Assembly (NCBI GenBank): GCA_040394475.1
Contig: JBEBSD010000029.1
Location: 1 to 64,000, forward strand
Length of the DNA: 64,000 nucleotides
From: JBEBSD01 sp040394475
Lineage (GTDB): Bacteria; Bacteroidota; Bacteroidia; Cytophagales; Spirosomataceae
Direction of reading: 5' to 3'
The notes under the pieces were generated by a model, which ran no database searches, was not told where the DNA came from, and saw nothing but the letters and a program-made list of their open reading frames with translations. Made by a program: the position numbers and the translations under genes. Below, one piece after another: positions 1 to 10,800 of the stretch (positions are counted from its first letter, which is position 1; each line of letters opens with the position of its first letter).

Positions 1-57
1 TCAGCTATCGGACAAAATACGATGGGTGAGCGCAGTCGAACCCAGGACCTGAGCCCA

Positions 58-141
58 CAGCTTTCGGCTGTCAGCTTTCGGCAATCGGCTGTCGGATTTC
101 GGCGATCAGCCCTCAGCCCTCGGATTTCGGCTATCGGATTT
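58..141. repeat. Heptanucleotide tandem array, CGGCTAT family
   Basis: Twelve consecutive 7-bp units fit a CRGCTNT/CGGATTT pattern with no phase slip, for example CAGCTTT, CGGCTGT, CGGATTT. The array ends 30 bp downstream of the stop codon of the minus-strand sulfatase at 171. The first bases of the window (2-8) hold another CAGCTAT unit. Confidence 0.85.
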
Positions 142-170
142 TGGCCGGCCAGCTATTGCTCTTCTGTTTG

Positions 171-1778
171 TTACCTTGTTTGTGGTGCCGGCGCGCTGTT
201 TGGAATGTAATCGGGGTTAGCCTGCATCATCCTGGCAGCCACGTCTTTTCGCCATTTATGCAGCATTTGCCGCAGGTCGTTCACTTTTTCAGGATTCTCT
301 CCGGAAATATCCTGCCTTTCTTCCAGGTCTTTTTCCAGGTCAAATAATTGTACGGTGTTGTTTTCATAATATTCAATCAGTTTGTAATTGCCGTGCCTTA
401 TTGCTCCCCCGGGACTTTGCATTCCATGGTTGCTGTAATGGGGAAAGTGCCAGTAAATAGCTTCCCTGTCAATTTCATTTTTACCCCTTAATAAGGGCAC
501 AAAACTTTTTCCGTCCGGATGCTGCACGGGTTGCAGTGCGGCCCCCGTCATCTCGAGAATGGAGGGGTAAAAATCTGTGTTTACGATGGGAACACGGCAA
601 CTCGTTCCCGGTGATTTTATTCCTGACCATTTTACGATTGCCGGGACACGAATCCCTCCTTCATATAACCAGCCCTTGGCGCCTCTCAGCGGAAGGTTTG
701 AAGTAGAAAAAGCCTTATCGAGTTTGTCGGGATCGATTTTCCTGGCCGGATTTCCGAAATTGGCTGCGGCCATGCCGCCGTTATCAGAGGTGAAAATGAT
801 GATTGTATTTTCCGCCAGCCCTAATTCCTCAAGCCTGGAGACTACCCGGCCCAGGCTTTCGTCTACACTTTCAACCATTGCAGCAAAGTGGGTGTTGTCC
901 TGTCTTTGTTTGATTTTAACGGTTCCTCCCGGAAGCGCGCTATACCCTTCATACCCCTTTTCGTTTAAGAGCGTGCTCCTTTCATCCGGAGTGATGCGGC
1001 TATCGGCGTCGGGATTGCCTTCAAGGATATAAGGCGGGGTTAATCCAGGTTGCTGCAGGGCTAATTTTTTGTCGTATTTCCCGACAAGATCCGGCCGTCC
1101 TTCAATCGGATCGTGTACGGCATAGTGGGAAAGATAGAGGAAGAACGGCTTGTCCCTGTTGGTGTCAATAAACTTCAATGCTTCGGTCGTCAGCCTGTCG
1201 GTGAGGTACTCATCTTCCTCTCCCTCAAACCCCGACAGACGAAACGGAGCGTAATAGGACAGCGGCCAACCCTTATTCCATCCTTCAGGAACATGAAAAT
1301 CAAACCCGTGTGCCAATGGCCCGGAGGGATCTTCCCCTAAATGCCATTTGCCGATGATACCTGTCGCGTATCCTCTGGATTTCAACGCTTCTGCCAGTGT
1401 TATTTCTTCAAATGGCAGCTGCTGGTTAACTTCAACATTTTTATATTGCTGAAAAGGGTAATCTTTCCGACCGGGCAGCCAGTCGGTCATATTAATCCTT
1501 GCCGGATATTTTCCCGTCAGGATGCTCGCACGTGCAGGCGAGCACACGTGACAGACCGAGTAAGCATCCGTAAACCGTATTCCCTCATTTGCGAGACGAT
1601 CGATGTTCGGAGTTTCGTAGAAGCTGCTGCCATAACACCCTACATCTGTCCATCCGAGATCATCGACCAGAAAAAAGACGACATTTACCGGTTTGTCATT
1701 TTTTTGCCTGCACTGAAACATACTCAGTGCAATGACAGACAGGGTAATTATAAACAAGGATTTTCTTGCTGACTTCAT
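171..1778 (-). CDS. Sulfatase lipoprotein (formylglycine-dependent)
   Basis: A type I sulfatase of 535 residues that would hydrolyse sulfate esters, most likely on a polysaccharide given the adjacent SusC/SusD genes. The sulfatase core starts near residue 31 with the metal-binding VVFFLVDDLGW stretch. The CSPAR motif has Cys79 as the residue converted to formylglycine, followed by LTGKYP. Residues 1-23 form a lipoprotein signal ending in FQC (Cys23), so the enzyme is probably anchored in the periplasm or at the cell surface. It is the last gene of the minus-strand run that begins with the sigma factor at 13184. Length and motifs are complete. The exact substrate cannot be read from the sequence. 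A second sulfatase lies at 4581-6227. Confidence 0.93.
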   Translation of the reverse strand: MKSARKSLFIITLSVIALSMFQCRQKNDKPVNVVFFLVDDLGWTDVGCYGSSFYETPNIDRLANEGIRFTDAYSVCHVCSPARASILTGKYPARINMTDWLPGRKDYPFQQYKNVEVNQQLPFEEITLAEALKSRGYATGIIGKWHLGEDPSGPLAHGFDFHVPEGWNKGWPLSYYAPFRLSGFEGEEDEYLTDRLTTEALKFIDTNRDKPFFLYLSHYAVHDPIEGRPDLVGKYDKKLALQQPGLTPPYILEGNPDADSRITPDERSTLLNEKGYEGYSALPGGTVKIKQRQDNTHFAAMVESVDESLGRVVSRLEELGLAENTIIIFTSDNGGMAAANFGNPARKIDPDKLDKAFSTSNLPLRGAKGWLYEGGIRVPAIVKWSGIKSPGTSCRVPIVNTDFYPSILEMTGAALQPVQHPDGKSFVPLLRGKNEIDREAIYWHFPHYSNHGMQSPGGAIRHGNYKLIEYYENNTVQLFDLEKDLEERQDISGENPEKVNDLRQMLHKWRKDVAARMMQANPDYIPNSAPAPQTR

Positions 1779-1849
1779 TGTTAGACGGTATATAAATGGT
1801 AGTAGAATTTTACCGCGATCACCCCATACGGTGTGGCGATCACCTTATT

Positions 1850-4543
1850 TTAATGCTTGACAAACGTGATTTTTTCTTTCTCCGCTATAACAAGTATGTA
1901 TATTCCAGCGGGCAAATTTGAAATATCAACCCGATTACCGGTTCCTGACAGGCCCGGCTTACCTTCCAATCCATATATCTTGTAGTTTACGTCTTCTGTG
2001 TAACCATGAATATGGAGCAGATTTTTTGCCGGGTTTGGATAAACAATTGCAACTTCCTTATGCGGTATTTCTGCTGCAGTATCATTCCTGATTCTTGCAT
2101 TTGTATCGGTGGGCAGAAAGGTGGGAGTGTTCAGAAACCGGATTTCCGGCTGCATGACCGTGCGCCAGTCAGGGAGCCCTATCTGCACTTTATCGATGAA
2201 AATCCAGGCGGTTTCATACCCCCTGAATTTCACTTGATAGTGATCCGAAGTCCCTTGGTTGAGAGTGGCCGTCGTGGTGTACCATTCCCAATTTGTAGTG
2301 AGAAACACTTCGCCGATGTTCAGCCAATTGCTGTTGTCCGTTCGTTGTATCCATGGGACGATCCTCTTACCTGCTGCCGTGGCCCGGGCCCAAAAACTGA
2401 CGGTAACCTGTTGGTTGTTTTCCAGGTGGAATTCTTCATTTCCCTTTATCACATAATCAGTTCCGCCGCCCATGCCCGTCACTACGGAGCGTAAACCTGT
2501 ACTTCCTCCTGTTCCCATTCCCGCTCCCAATGTTACTAGCTGATCGGTTGTTTTCGGAACACCAACCCATCCTCCGCTTTCCATATCCCCATTGGATATA
2601 TAGTTTATATTTGTCAGCAGCTTGTTGTTAAACAAGACGTTATCGAATACAAATCCGCTGAAAAAATTCTCGGGATCTTCCCCTTTTATCTCGTTTGTAA
2701 AGTTTGTCCCCATCGTCATCTTTACATTCCAATCCTTTAAATACAATCCGTTAATGTGACAATGTGTATGGGAATCGGGTGTAATCTTAAATACAACCGG
2801 AACAGGATTTTCAGTAACCACGTCTTCTATTAACCAGTTCTCCTGCAACGAATACCTTCCGGCCTCCTGGTAATGATTTCCTGCCATATTAAGCACGGCG
2901 CAGTTGAAACGGGGTTTGTTCCATTCCGCACGGAGCACATCGAGCCTGCTGATCTTAACGCCTCTGGCAGTAGAGCCGCCTATTGCCCCTCCCCAACTCA
3001 TCTGGATTACACCACCATTATTAAGCTGCCACACTACTATATCTGACCATTCAGTCGAGTCCCGGTATATTTTTATGGCGTCGTCATTTGCCCAGATAAA
3101 GCACTTGGATACGGTTGATCTTTCAAATGCGGAAATTCCATCGCAATTGTAAACCCATCCGCCGATAACCTTGGTATACGATACTTCGTTATCCGTGCCG
3201 ATCAGCCTGACCGCAAAATATTTAGGGTCTGCAACCACCAGTCCCTCTATGGTGATGTTGTTGCTATTGTTAACGGCTTCAACACAATGGGTTTGCCGGT
3301 AATTGAACTTATAGGAAGAAAGTACTCCCCTGCCGTATATCCTCACTCCGGAATTCCCATCCATTATCAAGGCGCCGTAAACCCAGGAACCGTCTTCAAA
3401 ATAAATGTTCTTGATATGAGCCGGTACGTTAAAAACTCCAATATTGTGAACGCCCCGCCTGAAATAAACGCCATTATAAGAACCAGGTATTGAGGCAATG
3501 GCTGACGCATCCGCTTCGGACAGCACCAGGTAGTCGGGATCTGTTTTTTCCGGAACATCGGATTCCGGAGGATCCGCAAAAATGATGAGCCCGTTCTTGT
3601 ATCCGTTTGCTCCGATTTCAACAGAATATTGCCCGGGAGCAGTTATGGTGAACGTTACACTATTACCGCTGACTGCAGCGGTTACTCCGTGTCTTGAGGG
3701 AAAAATCCTGACAGTCTGCCCACTGACGGGCACTTTTGCGGTATTAGTCACTTTCACCCGGACAGTAATGGGGTTTTCAAAGGAAAACTTCGTCCAGCTG
3801 ATTGTCCTTCCTGCAAACAGTTCCAACGGAAACTCATCTTTTGCCTGCATGTTCTGGTATCCGAGCTGAAAAGCGGGGCATGTGTTTCTGAACACGTTTA
3901 CCGGCCAGGTCATTCCATTCTGGCTAAGCGAAACTTCATAAATACCCGACTGCTGAACATCTTCGTAATCAACCGGGCCGATCTCTACCTTGTCAATATG
4001 TATCGTCCCGGTATGATAGCCCCTGAATTTTATTTTATAATTGTTTGAAGTTTGGGATGTTAGTGTCACCGTAAAACGATACTGCCTCCAGTTGGTTGTC
4101 AGGTAGGCATCACCAAAATCCATCCATTGGTTACCATCAGCTTCCTGTACCCAGGGCTGCAACCGCATGTCAGCCGCAGAGCCTTTTGCCCAGAAACTAA
4201 CCGTAAGCTTGTCACCTTCCTTCATGTGGAAAGATTCTTCGCATCTCACTATATAATAGGCATCACTACCCATGCCGGCGGCAACTACCTTCAGAGCAGT
4301 ACTTCCGCCGATCCCGGCAGCAGTATCGAAAGATTGCGTCATGTTTGTGTTCCCCGGTACGGCGGTCCAGTTCCCGCTTTCCATTTCACCGGTTGTAATA
4401 AAGTTATAGGTTTGAGCGCCTGCCAGCAACGGGAGCAGCCAGCTGATTACGATCAGCACTATCCGGAAAATTTTTCTCTCGCTGCTTTGCCGGCCGCTGC
4501 CGGGCTTAGGATGGTAGGTCATAGTGATCGATCTGGTTAACAT
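1850..4543 (-). CDS. T9SS-secreted beta-helix glycosidase (GH49/GH28-like) with two carbohydrate-binding modules
   Basis: A secreted protein of 897 residues. The signal segment spans about 28-44 and ends in GAQ. Residues about 48-190 and 645-790 are two related jelly-roll modules, each opening with a GDMESG/GEMESG-like stretch and containing VSFWA. Between them an Ig-like region (about 200-330) leads into a right-handed beta-helix (about 335-620) with the NCDGIS (Asp468) and NDDAIK (Asp487, Asp488) acids typical of clan GH-N (GH28 and GH49). The Ig-like domain in front of the helix resembles GH49 dextranase-type proteins. The last about 75 residues (YPNPAKNLL to the end) are a type A T9SS sorting domain. 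A start at Met8 is also possible. It sits between two sulfatases in the locus. The family is inferred from layout and motifs, not from a search. Confidence 0.8.
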   Translation of the reverse strand: MLTRSITMTYHPKPGSGRQSSERKIFRIVLIVISWLLPLLAGAQTYNFITTGEMESGNWTAVPGNTNMTQSFDTAAGIGGSTALKVVAAGMGSDAYYIVRCEESFHMKEGDKLTVSFWAKGSAADMRLQPWVQEADGNQWMDFGDAYLTTNWRQYRFTVTLTSQTSNNYKIKFRGYHTGTIHIDKVEIGPVDYEDVQQSGIYEVSLSQNGMTWPVNVFRNTCPAFQLGYQNMQAKDEFPLELFAGRTISWTKFSFENPITVRVKVTNTAKVPVSGQTVRIFPSRHGVTAAVSGNSVTFTITAPGQYSVEIGANGYKNGLIIFADPPESDVPEKTDPDYLVLSEADASAIASIPGSYNGVYFRRGVHNIGVFNVPAHIKNIYFEDGSWVYGALIMDGNSGVRIYGRGVLSSYKFNYRQTHCVEAVNNSNNITIEGLVVADPKYFAVRLIGTDNEVSYTKVIGGWVYNCDGISAFERSTVSKCFIWANDDAIKIYRDSTEWSDIVVWQLNNGGVIQMSWGGAIGGSTARGVKISRLDVLRAEWNKPRFNCAVLNMAGNHYQEAGRYSLQENWLIEDVVTENPVPVVFKITPDSHTHCHINGLYLKDWNVKMTMGTNFTNEIKGEDPENFFSGFVFDNVLFNNKLLTNINYISNGDMESGGWVGVPKTTDQLVTLGAGMGTGGSTGLRSVVTGMGGGTDYVIKGNEEFHLENNQQVTVSFWARATAAGKRIVPWIQRTDNSNWLNIGEVFLTTNWEWYTTTATLNQGTSDHYQVKFRGYETAWIFIDKVQIGLPDWRTVMQPEIRFLNTPTFLPTDTNARIRNDTAAEIPHKEVAIVYPNPAKNLLHIHGYTEDVNYKIYGLEGKPGLSGTGNRVDISNLPAGIYILVIAEKEKITFVKH

Positions 4544-4580
4544 TCGTTTTAAGCCGGAACCCGGCAGCTAAGTTTTCGCT

Positions 4581-6227
4581 TCACTGACCTTCTGCTTTCG
4601 GCGTTGTTTTTACACGTTCAATAAGGCTTACGAACTCGGAAACTTTTTGAGGATGTCTTTCAAACAGGTTATTTTGTTCCGATTGATCAGCCGAGAGGTT
4701 ATATAACTGCCGGTCAAGCTTGCTGGGGCCATCAGGATAATACGTTTCGGGCCATCCGCCGGCTGGCGCTGCTTCGATGTATTTCCAGCTGTTTTTTATG
4801 GCAACAAATGCTCCGCTGGCTCCGGCAGTGAGCACGAGTGATTTTCTCGCTTGTCCGGCCGCTGCGTCGACAATATTTCGGACGAAACTGTAGCTGTCCA
4901 CGCCTTCATTGGCTGAAAGTGTATCGCCGGCTATGTCAGCCAGCGTTGCCAGCAGATCCGCCAGGCACATAGTAGTAGTATTTACAGCACCGGCGTTGAC
5001 TTTGCCCGGCCAGCGAATTATAAAAGGGACCTTAAGCCCGCCTTCCCATGCATCGGATTTAAAGCCCAGCAAGTTGCCCGAGACGCTGTGGCCGTAGGTA
5101 AACCACCCTTCTTTCCAGATTTTATTCCCATGGGGGTCGACGTATTCAGGGGCAAAATCGTTGAAACAATCCTGGCGATAGTCTTCATAATTACCCGCAG
5201 CATACTTCCTGATCCATAAGGCCGGGTCGCCCGGTTGCCCTCCGTTATCAGACGTAAAAATCAACAATGTGTTCTCATACGCGTTGTTTCTTTTCAGCGC
5301 CTCCACGATCCTGCTTACCGTCCAATCGAGCTCCTCGACAATATCTCCCCGCAAGCCAGCCTTACTTTTTCCCTTTGTAAAGGTTGGCAGGCATGGACGA
5401 TGAATGGCTGTCGTCGGGAAATACAGGAAGAGCGGCTCTTGCTTATGAGTTTTAAAATGCGCATCGATCACGTCCACCGCTTTATGGGTGAGCGCACTGT
5501 TTATTTTTTCAATGTTCCAATCCGGCGCACGCAGCGCCTTTGCATAATGATCATATTCCTGCTGTTCAACTGACGGCGGTTGCAGGACGCGATCATTTTC
5601 CAGGTAAACATAGGGCTTCATGTTATTAGAGCCTGCTGTTCCGTAGAAATAGTCAAAGCCTCTTTCGACCGGGCCGTTTCTTACCGGCCTGGAGAAATCG
5701 ATAAACTCCTGGAGATTTTCATCCCACGAATTAAATACAGACTCTTCAAAATCGGACGGGGCTTTTTCGTTCACACTCCAGTCAAAACCCAGGTGCCACT
5801 TTCCCACCATGGCCGTGTAGTACCCATTGCGTCTGAGCATTGATGCGACCGTGGTTTCGTCTTTTTCGATCAGGGGTTTTTCAAAATACTTCAAAACACG
5901 TGATTTTAACCGGGTTCGCCACGCATACCTGCCTGTCATGATGCTATAGCGAGACGGAGAGCATAGCGACGACGAGGCATAAGCATTCGTAAAAACCATG
6001 CCCTCAGCGGCTATTTGATCGATAGCCGGCGTTGCAATTTTTGTTGCCCCGTAAGCGCCCAGGTCTCCGTAGCCCAGGTCATCGGCAACGATAAGGACAA
6101 TATTCGGGTGGGGTGCTGCGTGTTCAGACGCCTGTACCGGACCAATCGCCCCTACTGCGAACGGCAGCCATTTCCATCCTTTCCGTTTGCCTCCGAAAAA
6201 GGAAAGAAGGTATGGTTGAAAATTCAT
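4581..6227 (-). CDS. Sulfatase (formylglycine-dependent arylsulfatase family)
   Basis: A second type I sulfatase, 548 residues. The core opens at PNIVLIVADDLGYGDLG (from residue 41). The modification motif is CSPSR with Cys89, followed by MTGRYAWR. The N-terminus carries a short hydrophobic stretch ending near ASEHA, probably a cleavable signal. It differs clearly from the sulfatase at 171-1778, notably in the CSPSR versus CSPAR motif and in a longer middle region, so the two probably act on different sulfate positions or chain ends (inference). It lies 41 bp after the SusD stop and reads in the same direction. All active-site elements I can identify are present. Confidence 0.93.
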   Translation of the reverse strand: MNFQPYLLSFFGGKRKGWKWLPFAVGAIGPVQASEHAAPHPNIVLIVADDLGYGDLGAYGATKIATPAIDQIAAEGMVFTNAYASSSLCSPSRYSIMTGRYAWRTRLKSRVLKYFEKPLIEKDETTVASMLRRNGYYTAMVGKWHLGFDWSVNEKAPSDFEESVFNSWDENLQEFIDFSRPVRNGPVERGFDYFYGTAGSNNMKPYVYLENDRVLQPPSVEQQEYDHYAKALRAPDWNIEKINSALTHKAVDVIDAHFKTHKQEPLFLYFPTTAIHRPCLPTFTKGKSKAGLRGDIVEELDWTVSRIVEALKRNNAYENTLLIFTSDNGGQPGDPALWIRKYAAGNYEDYRQDCFNDFAPEYVDPHGNKIWKEGWFTYGHSVSGNLLGFKSDAWEGGLKVPFIIRWPGKVNAGAVNTTTMCLADLLATLADIAGDTLSANEGVDSYSFVRNIVDAAAGQARKSLVLTAGASGAFVAIKNSWKYIEAAPAGGWPETYYPDGPSKLDRQLYNLSADQSEQNNLFERHPQKVSEFVSLIERVKTTPKAEGQ

Positions 6228-6268
6228 AGGGATATACAGTTAATTTTCGTGAAATAACTACCGGTCTG

Positions 6269-7843
6269 CTACCAGTTTTGGTTTTGATGCAATTGCGGAT
6301 TAAGGTCCCGTTCGGCCTGGGGGACAGGCCACAGATAGTTGCGTTCATTGAAGAAACTTTCCCAGCCCGTAACCTCTACAGTCTGCAAATCGCCGTTTTC
6401 GTTTTTGTAGGTCATACCATATACTTTACCGGGCATTACCTCCCCGGCAATTCTCCACCTGCGGATATCAAAAAACCGTTGTCCTTCAAATGCCAGCTCC
6501 ACCAGCCGTTCATGGCGGACAATCTCCCTCAGCTCGTCCCGGGTTTTTCCATTTAAGATCTCCGGCATGGCTACGTCCGGGCGCTGCCTGATCCTGTTGA
6601 TAGCATTATAGACTGAATTATCAATCTCACTGAGTTCTATCTTCGCTTCCGCATAGATCAGCAGGACTTCTGCATAGCGCATCAGTATCAAATTAACACC
6701 ACTGTTGACGGGTGTACCTAAATCTTCTGTATTGATGTATTTTTTCACATTGAAACCGGTGGGAGAAACAATAAAGGTAGAACCTACCGCGTCGCCGGTT
6801 ACACTGTTGGGTTTAGGATCAAATACATTTCCGTTTGGAAGAATATCCCCCTCAACAAACACGGAATACTGCAACCTGGGATCACGGTTATGATAGGGAT
6901 TATAGGGGTCGAAACCGCTGGCCGGGTCATGAATGTGCTTTCCATTCGTCATTTGGTAGGCATTGACCAGGTTTTCTGTCGGCACAAACAAGCTTTGACC
7001 ATTCACACTTCTCTGAGCCAATACCCTGAAGATATCATTCGGGTAGGCATCCTTGATAAACTGGATATCCAGTATGATTTCCGCATTATTTTCAGCCGGG
7101 TACCTGAACAGATTCCGGTAATCCGGGTACAGTGTATATATTTCCAGGTCTATCACAGCCTGGGCAGCATCGGCTGCAGCCTGAAAACGCCCTGCATACA
7201 GCATTGCCCTCGCTTTGAGAGCAAGCGCTGCACCTTTTGTAATTTTACCCGTTTCGGTTTGCGTAAGAGGCAGCTGACTGGCTGCTTCAGAGAGCTCGGT
7301 ATCAATAAAATCCCAAACTTGGGAGACAGGTGACCGGGTCAGGTTTTTACTTTCGTTCAACGTGATTTCGGTCGTAATAAGCGGTACCTCTCCCCACAGA
7401 AAGGCAAGCCGTGTATAATAATAAGCGCGCAAAACCCTGACTTCCCCTTTCAGCCTCTCCACTAAAGCCGCATTCGGAGTCTCTACTCTGTCAACATTTG
7501 AAAGGAAAGAATTCGCAGATCTGACACCGGCATAAAGAGCCGACCAATCGTTATAGACCCTGCTGTTGAGGGCGTCGAACTGTCCTTGTAAAATGAACTG
7601 TTCCGGGGATTGCGGGGAATGGGTATAGCCAATATCCGTCATACCGTCCCAGCTTGCGTAGTGGCTGGCGGTTTCCACGAGATGGGTATAAACCGCATTC
7701 GCCCCGAGTACTGCATCTCTCTCGGTTTTCCAGAATATTTCGGATGAGATACGGTCGTTGGGTATGGTTTCCAGAAAATCGCTGCACCCGGTAAACGTGA
7801 AGCATGTCATGATGATAAGTGCTGTTTTCTTTGAATTATTCAC
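6269..7843 (-). CDS. susD: SusD/RagB-family outer-membrane lipoprotein
   Basis: The surface glycan-binding partner of the SusC transporter encoded just upstream, 524 residues. I chose the GTG at 7843 as start: it gives a normal lipoprotein signal with a hydrophobic stretch and the lipobox FTGC (Cys20), and lies 37 bp after the SusC stop. Reading further upstream in frame would overlap SusC and push the signal peptide inside the protein. After the lipobox come SDFLETIPNDRIS, the RagB/SusD tetratricopeptide core (ALALKARAMLYAGRFQAA), and a C-terminal YLWPVP segment typical of the family. It should sit on the outer leaflet of the outer membrane and cap the SusC barrel. Unlike its partner, the gene shows no damage. 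Confidence 0.92.
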   Translation of the reverse strand: MNNSKKTALIIMTCFTFTGCSDFLETIPNDRISSEIFWKTERDAVLGANAVYTHLVETASHYASWDGMTDIGYTHSPQSPEQFILQGQFDALNSRVYNDWSALYAGVRSANSFLSNVDRVETPNAALVERLKGEVRVLRAYYYTRLAFLWGEVPLITTEITLNESKNLTRSPVSQVWDFIDTELSEAASQLPLTQTETGKITKGAALALKARAMLYAGRFQAAADAAQAVIDLEIYTLYPDYRNLFRYPAENNAEIILDIQFIKDAYPNDIFRVLAQRSVNGQSLFVPTENLVNAYQMTNGKHIHDPASGFDPYNPYHNRDPRLQYSVFVEGDILPNGNVFDPKPNSVTGDAVGSTFIVSPTGFNVKKYINTEDLGTPVNSGVNLILMRYAEVLLIYAEAKIELSEIDNSVYNAINRIRQRPDVAMPEILNGKTRDELREIVRHERLVELAFEGQRFFDIRRWRIAGEVMPGKVYGMTYKNENGDLQTVEVTGWESFFNERNYLWPVPQAERDLNPQLHQNQNW

Positions 7844-7880
7844 GGGACTTATAATTAGGATGAATAAAAAATTCGCGTTG

Positions 7881-10800
7881 CTAGAACTGCAGATTAATTC
7901 CCAGGGTATAGACAGCAGTCTGAGGATAATAATTTTGCCATCCTGAGGTTGATTCCGGGTCAAGATTCCATTCATTCAGCTTAGAGAACGTGAGCAAATT
8001 GGTCCCTGAAACGTAAATTGCTGCCTGCTCGATAAAGGCTTTTTTCGTAAGCGATACCGGCAGCCTGTAGGATACCTGCAGGTTCTTGACGCGGAGATAC
8101 GAAGCATCCAGTATCATCCGGTCTGTAGAGGCCTGGTTTCTCAAATCCTGCTTGGTGGGCCTGGGAAAACGTGCGTCCGGATGTTCGGGCGTCCAGAAAT
8201 TACCGGTATATATTCGATGCGTGAATCCTTCATAGTTCCCTTGTTCACCCAGGGCCCTGGCGACCCGCATGCCCACATCAGCAGCTCCCTGAAAGAGTAC
8301 GTTGAATGTGAATGCTTTATAAGCGAGGTTTACCGAGCCGCCAAACGTGTATTTCGGGAAAGAATTTCCTATAAAGGTCATGTCTTCCGGCGTGATCTGT
8401 CCATCCCGGTTCACGTCTGCTATTTTCACATCTCCCGGTTGGGCAGGACGCATGAATTGGGGATAATCGCCTATTTCGTCGTGAATCTGGAAGAGTCCGT
8501 CTGTTTTATACCCCCAGAAGGAATTGATAGGGTAACCTTCAGCCGTGATATACCGGGGGTCTATGTCGCTCCCCTCGATGTAAGGCCCCGTTCCGCCCAG
8601 ATCGATCACCTTGTTGTGGTTAATGCTAAGGTTCAGATTGGCATTTAAGTGGACAGCTCCCAATTTATTCCGCGTTCCAACGGCAAATTCCCAGCCTTTG
8701 TTTTCTACTACTCCTGCGTTTTGCGGCCCGGCCTGCAAACCTATTGTTGCCGGGATCGGTAATAGCAGCAGAATATCGTTGGTTTTTTTTTATAGTAATC
8801 CAGGACAAAAGAAACCCTGCCGTTGAAGAATTCGACATCCGCCCCCACGTCGGTCTGTGTGGTAGTCTCCCAGATAAGATTCGGGTCGGCAAGCTGCCTT
8901 TGCTCATACCCCTGGACGACCGTATTGTTAAAGTTATACGTTACGGGATTCAGGATTGAAAAATAACTGTACGGCGCAACCGCCTGGTTCCCGGTTTTAC
9001 CCCACGATCCTCTTAATTTAAAATCCGTAACATACTCTTTCAAGCCGCGCCAGAAGTTTTCATGAGACAGCCACCAGCCGGCCGAGAATGATGGAAAGAA
9101 ACTATACCGGTTTGCTTTTGCAAACATGGAGGAGCCATCGTACCTGGCATTTGCTTCCAAAAGATACTTACCCTGGTAGGCGTAATTTACTCTTCCGAAA
9201 TACGATCGGAGACGCCATTCATGATCGCCGCCACCATTATCTTTCGTGGCGTCATTTGCTCCCTGACCAATGGATTGTACGTCATCGTTGTAAAAGTTCC
9301 GACGGCTTGCATTCAGGGTACTGTGGTCATTTGCAATTTGAGAATATCCCGCAAGCAGCTTTAGTTCCTGGTTACTGGTTGAGACAGCATAATTCAGCAG
9401 GTTGTTGAAATTGATTTCCCGGTTATAAACCCTGCTTTCGGTTAACTGGTTAATAAGATTAGTTCTTTTGACAATCGTTGAATCCCTGGTTTCCCAGGTG
9501 TTTATAAAATTCTTTCCGTATAGATTGGTGGAACGGAGCGATAGCTGCGAGGTTAATTTCAAGCCCTTTACTATTTCCCACTCACCTTTGATATTACCGA
9601 TGATATAATCACTTTTTATGCGATTGGTCCCCCCTTTTTCCGCAAGCAGCAAGGGGTTCCACCCCTGGGTTCCGCCGCCGTAAGTTCCATTCGGATACTC
9701 GGGCACTGCCCATATCGCATTCTGCATCATGTAGCGAAAAATCCCTGTAATATCATCGGGTTCTAAATTATTTTCATGCCGGTAGTTAATATCAGTAGCA
9801 AATTTTACCTTATCGGATACGTTAAAATCGGTATTCATTCTTACTTCTGTTAACGTTGACTTGGTATTGGCGATTACCCCTTCATGTTCCTGCGAGCGCA
9901 GACTGAACCTGGTCCTTAAGTTTTCACTCCCGCCGCTTACCGCTATCGCGTGGTTTACCTGAGGCGCAGTATGCAGCATAATGTTGTACCAGTCATACGG
10001 CAACGGATAGCTCAACGGATCCGAAATTGTCCCTGCAACGTATTCCTGAATATAGGCTTCGCTGTATGCAGGCGCCGCTCCTACATTTTCACGTGCAGTA
10101 TTCTGAAGGTGCAGGTAGCTTTCTATATCCATATGTTCCGGCTTGCTGATGGCTTGCTGTATAGCATAAAACCCACTATATGAGACAGCTATCTTCCCGT
10201 CATTTGCGCGTTTTGTCGTGATGAGAATCACTCCGTTAGTTGCCCGTGACCCATAGATCGCGGTGGAGCTTGCATCTTTCAGGATTGAAATCGACTGAAT
10301 ATCATCCGGATTGATATTCTGGAAAGGTTGTTCAACACCGTCAACAATTACCAGCGGGGCATTGTCACCGATCTGCGAATTTGCTCCGGGCAGTAAACCG
10401 GCCGGGGCAAATGGTTTGTTGGCGCCCCGGATAATAATTTGGGTGTTCGGGGAACCAGGCTGTCCTCCTCTGTCTAATATAGTAAGTCCTGATAGCTGCC
10501 CCTGTAACGCCTGCTGAATACTTGACACAGGCCGGCGTACCAGCTCTTCCCCATTGATCTGCGCTACGGAATTGGTAAGACTGCTGCGATTTTGTGTGCC
10601 ATAACCGATTACAATTACCTCATCCAGCCGACTGGCGGACGGCGTGAGCCTGGTGTCGATGACCGTCCGATTATCAATACTTTCTTCTTTTGCCACATAC
10701 CCCACAAAGGAAAATACCAGCACGTTGTCTTCCTCCAAAACCGTCAGTTCGTAACGTCCGTTGCTGTCCGTAACACCGCCTCTTGCAGTCCCCTTCACCT

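Noticed and set aside
20..60. A GGTTCGA-like stretch on the minus strand suggesting a tRNA end
   Set aside because: No acceptor or anticodon stem can be paired; the sequence resembles a common intergenic repeat (GAGCGCAGTCGAA) instead.
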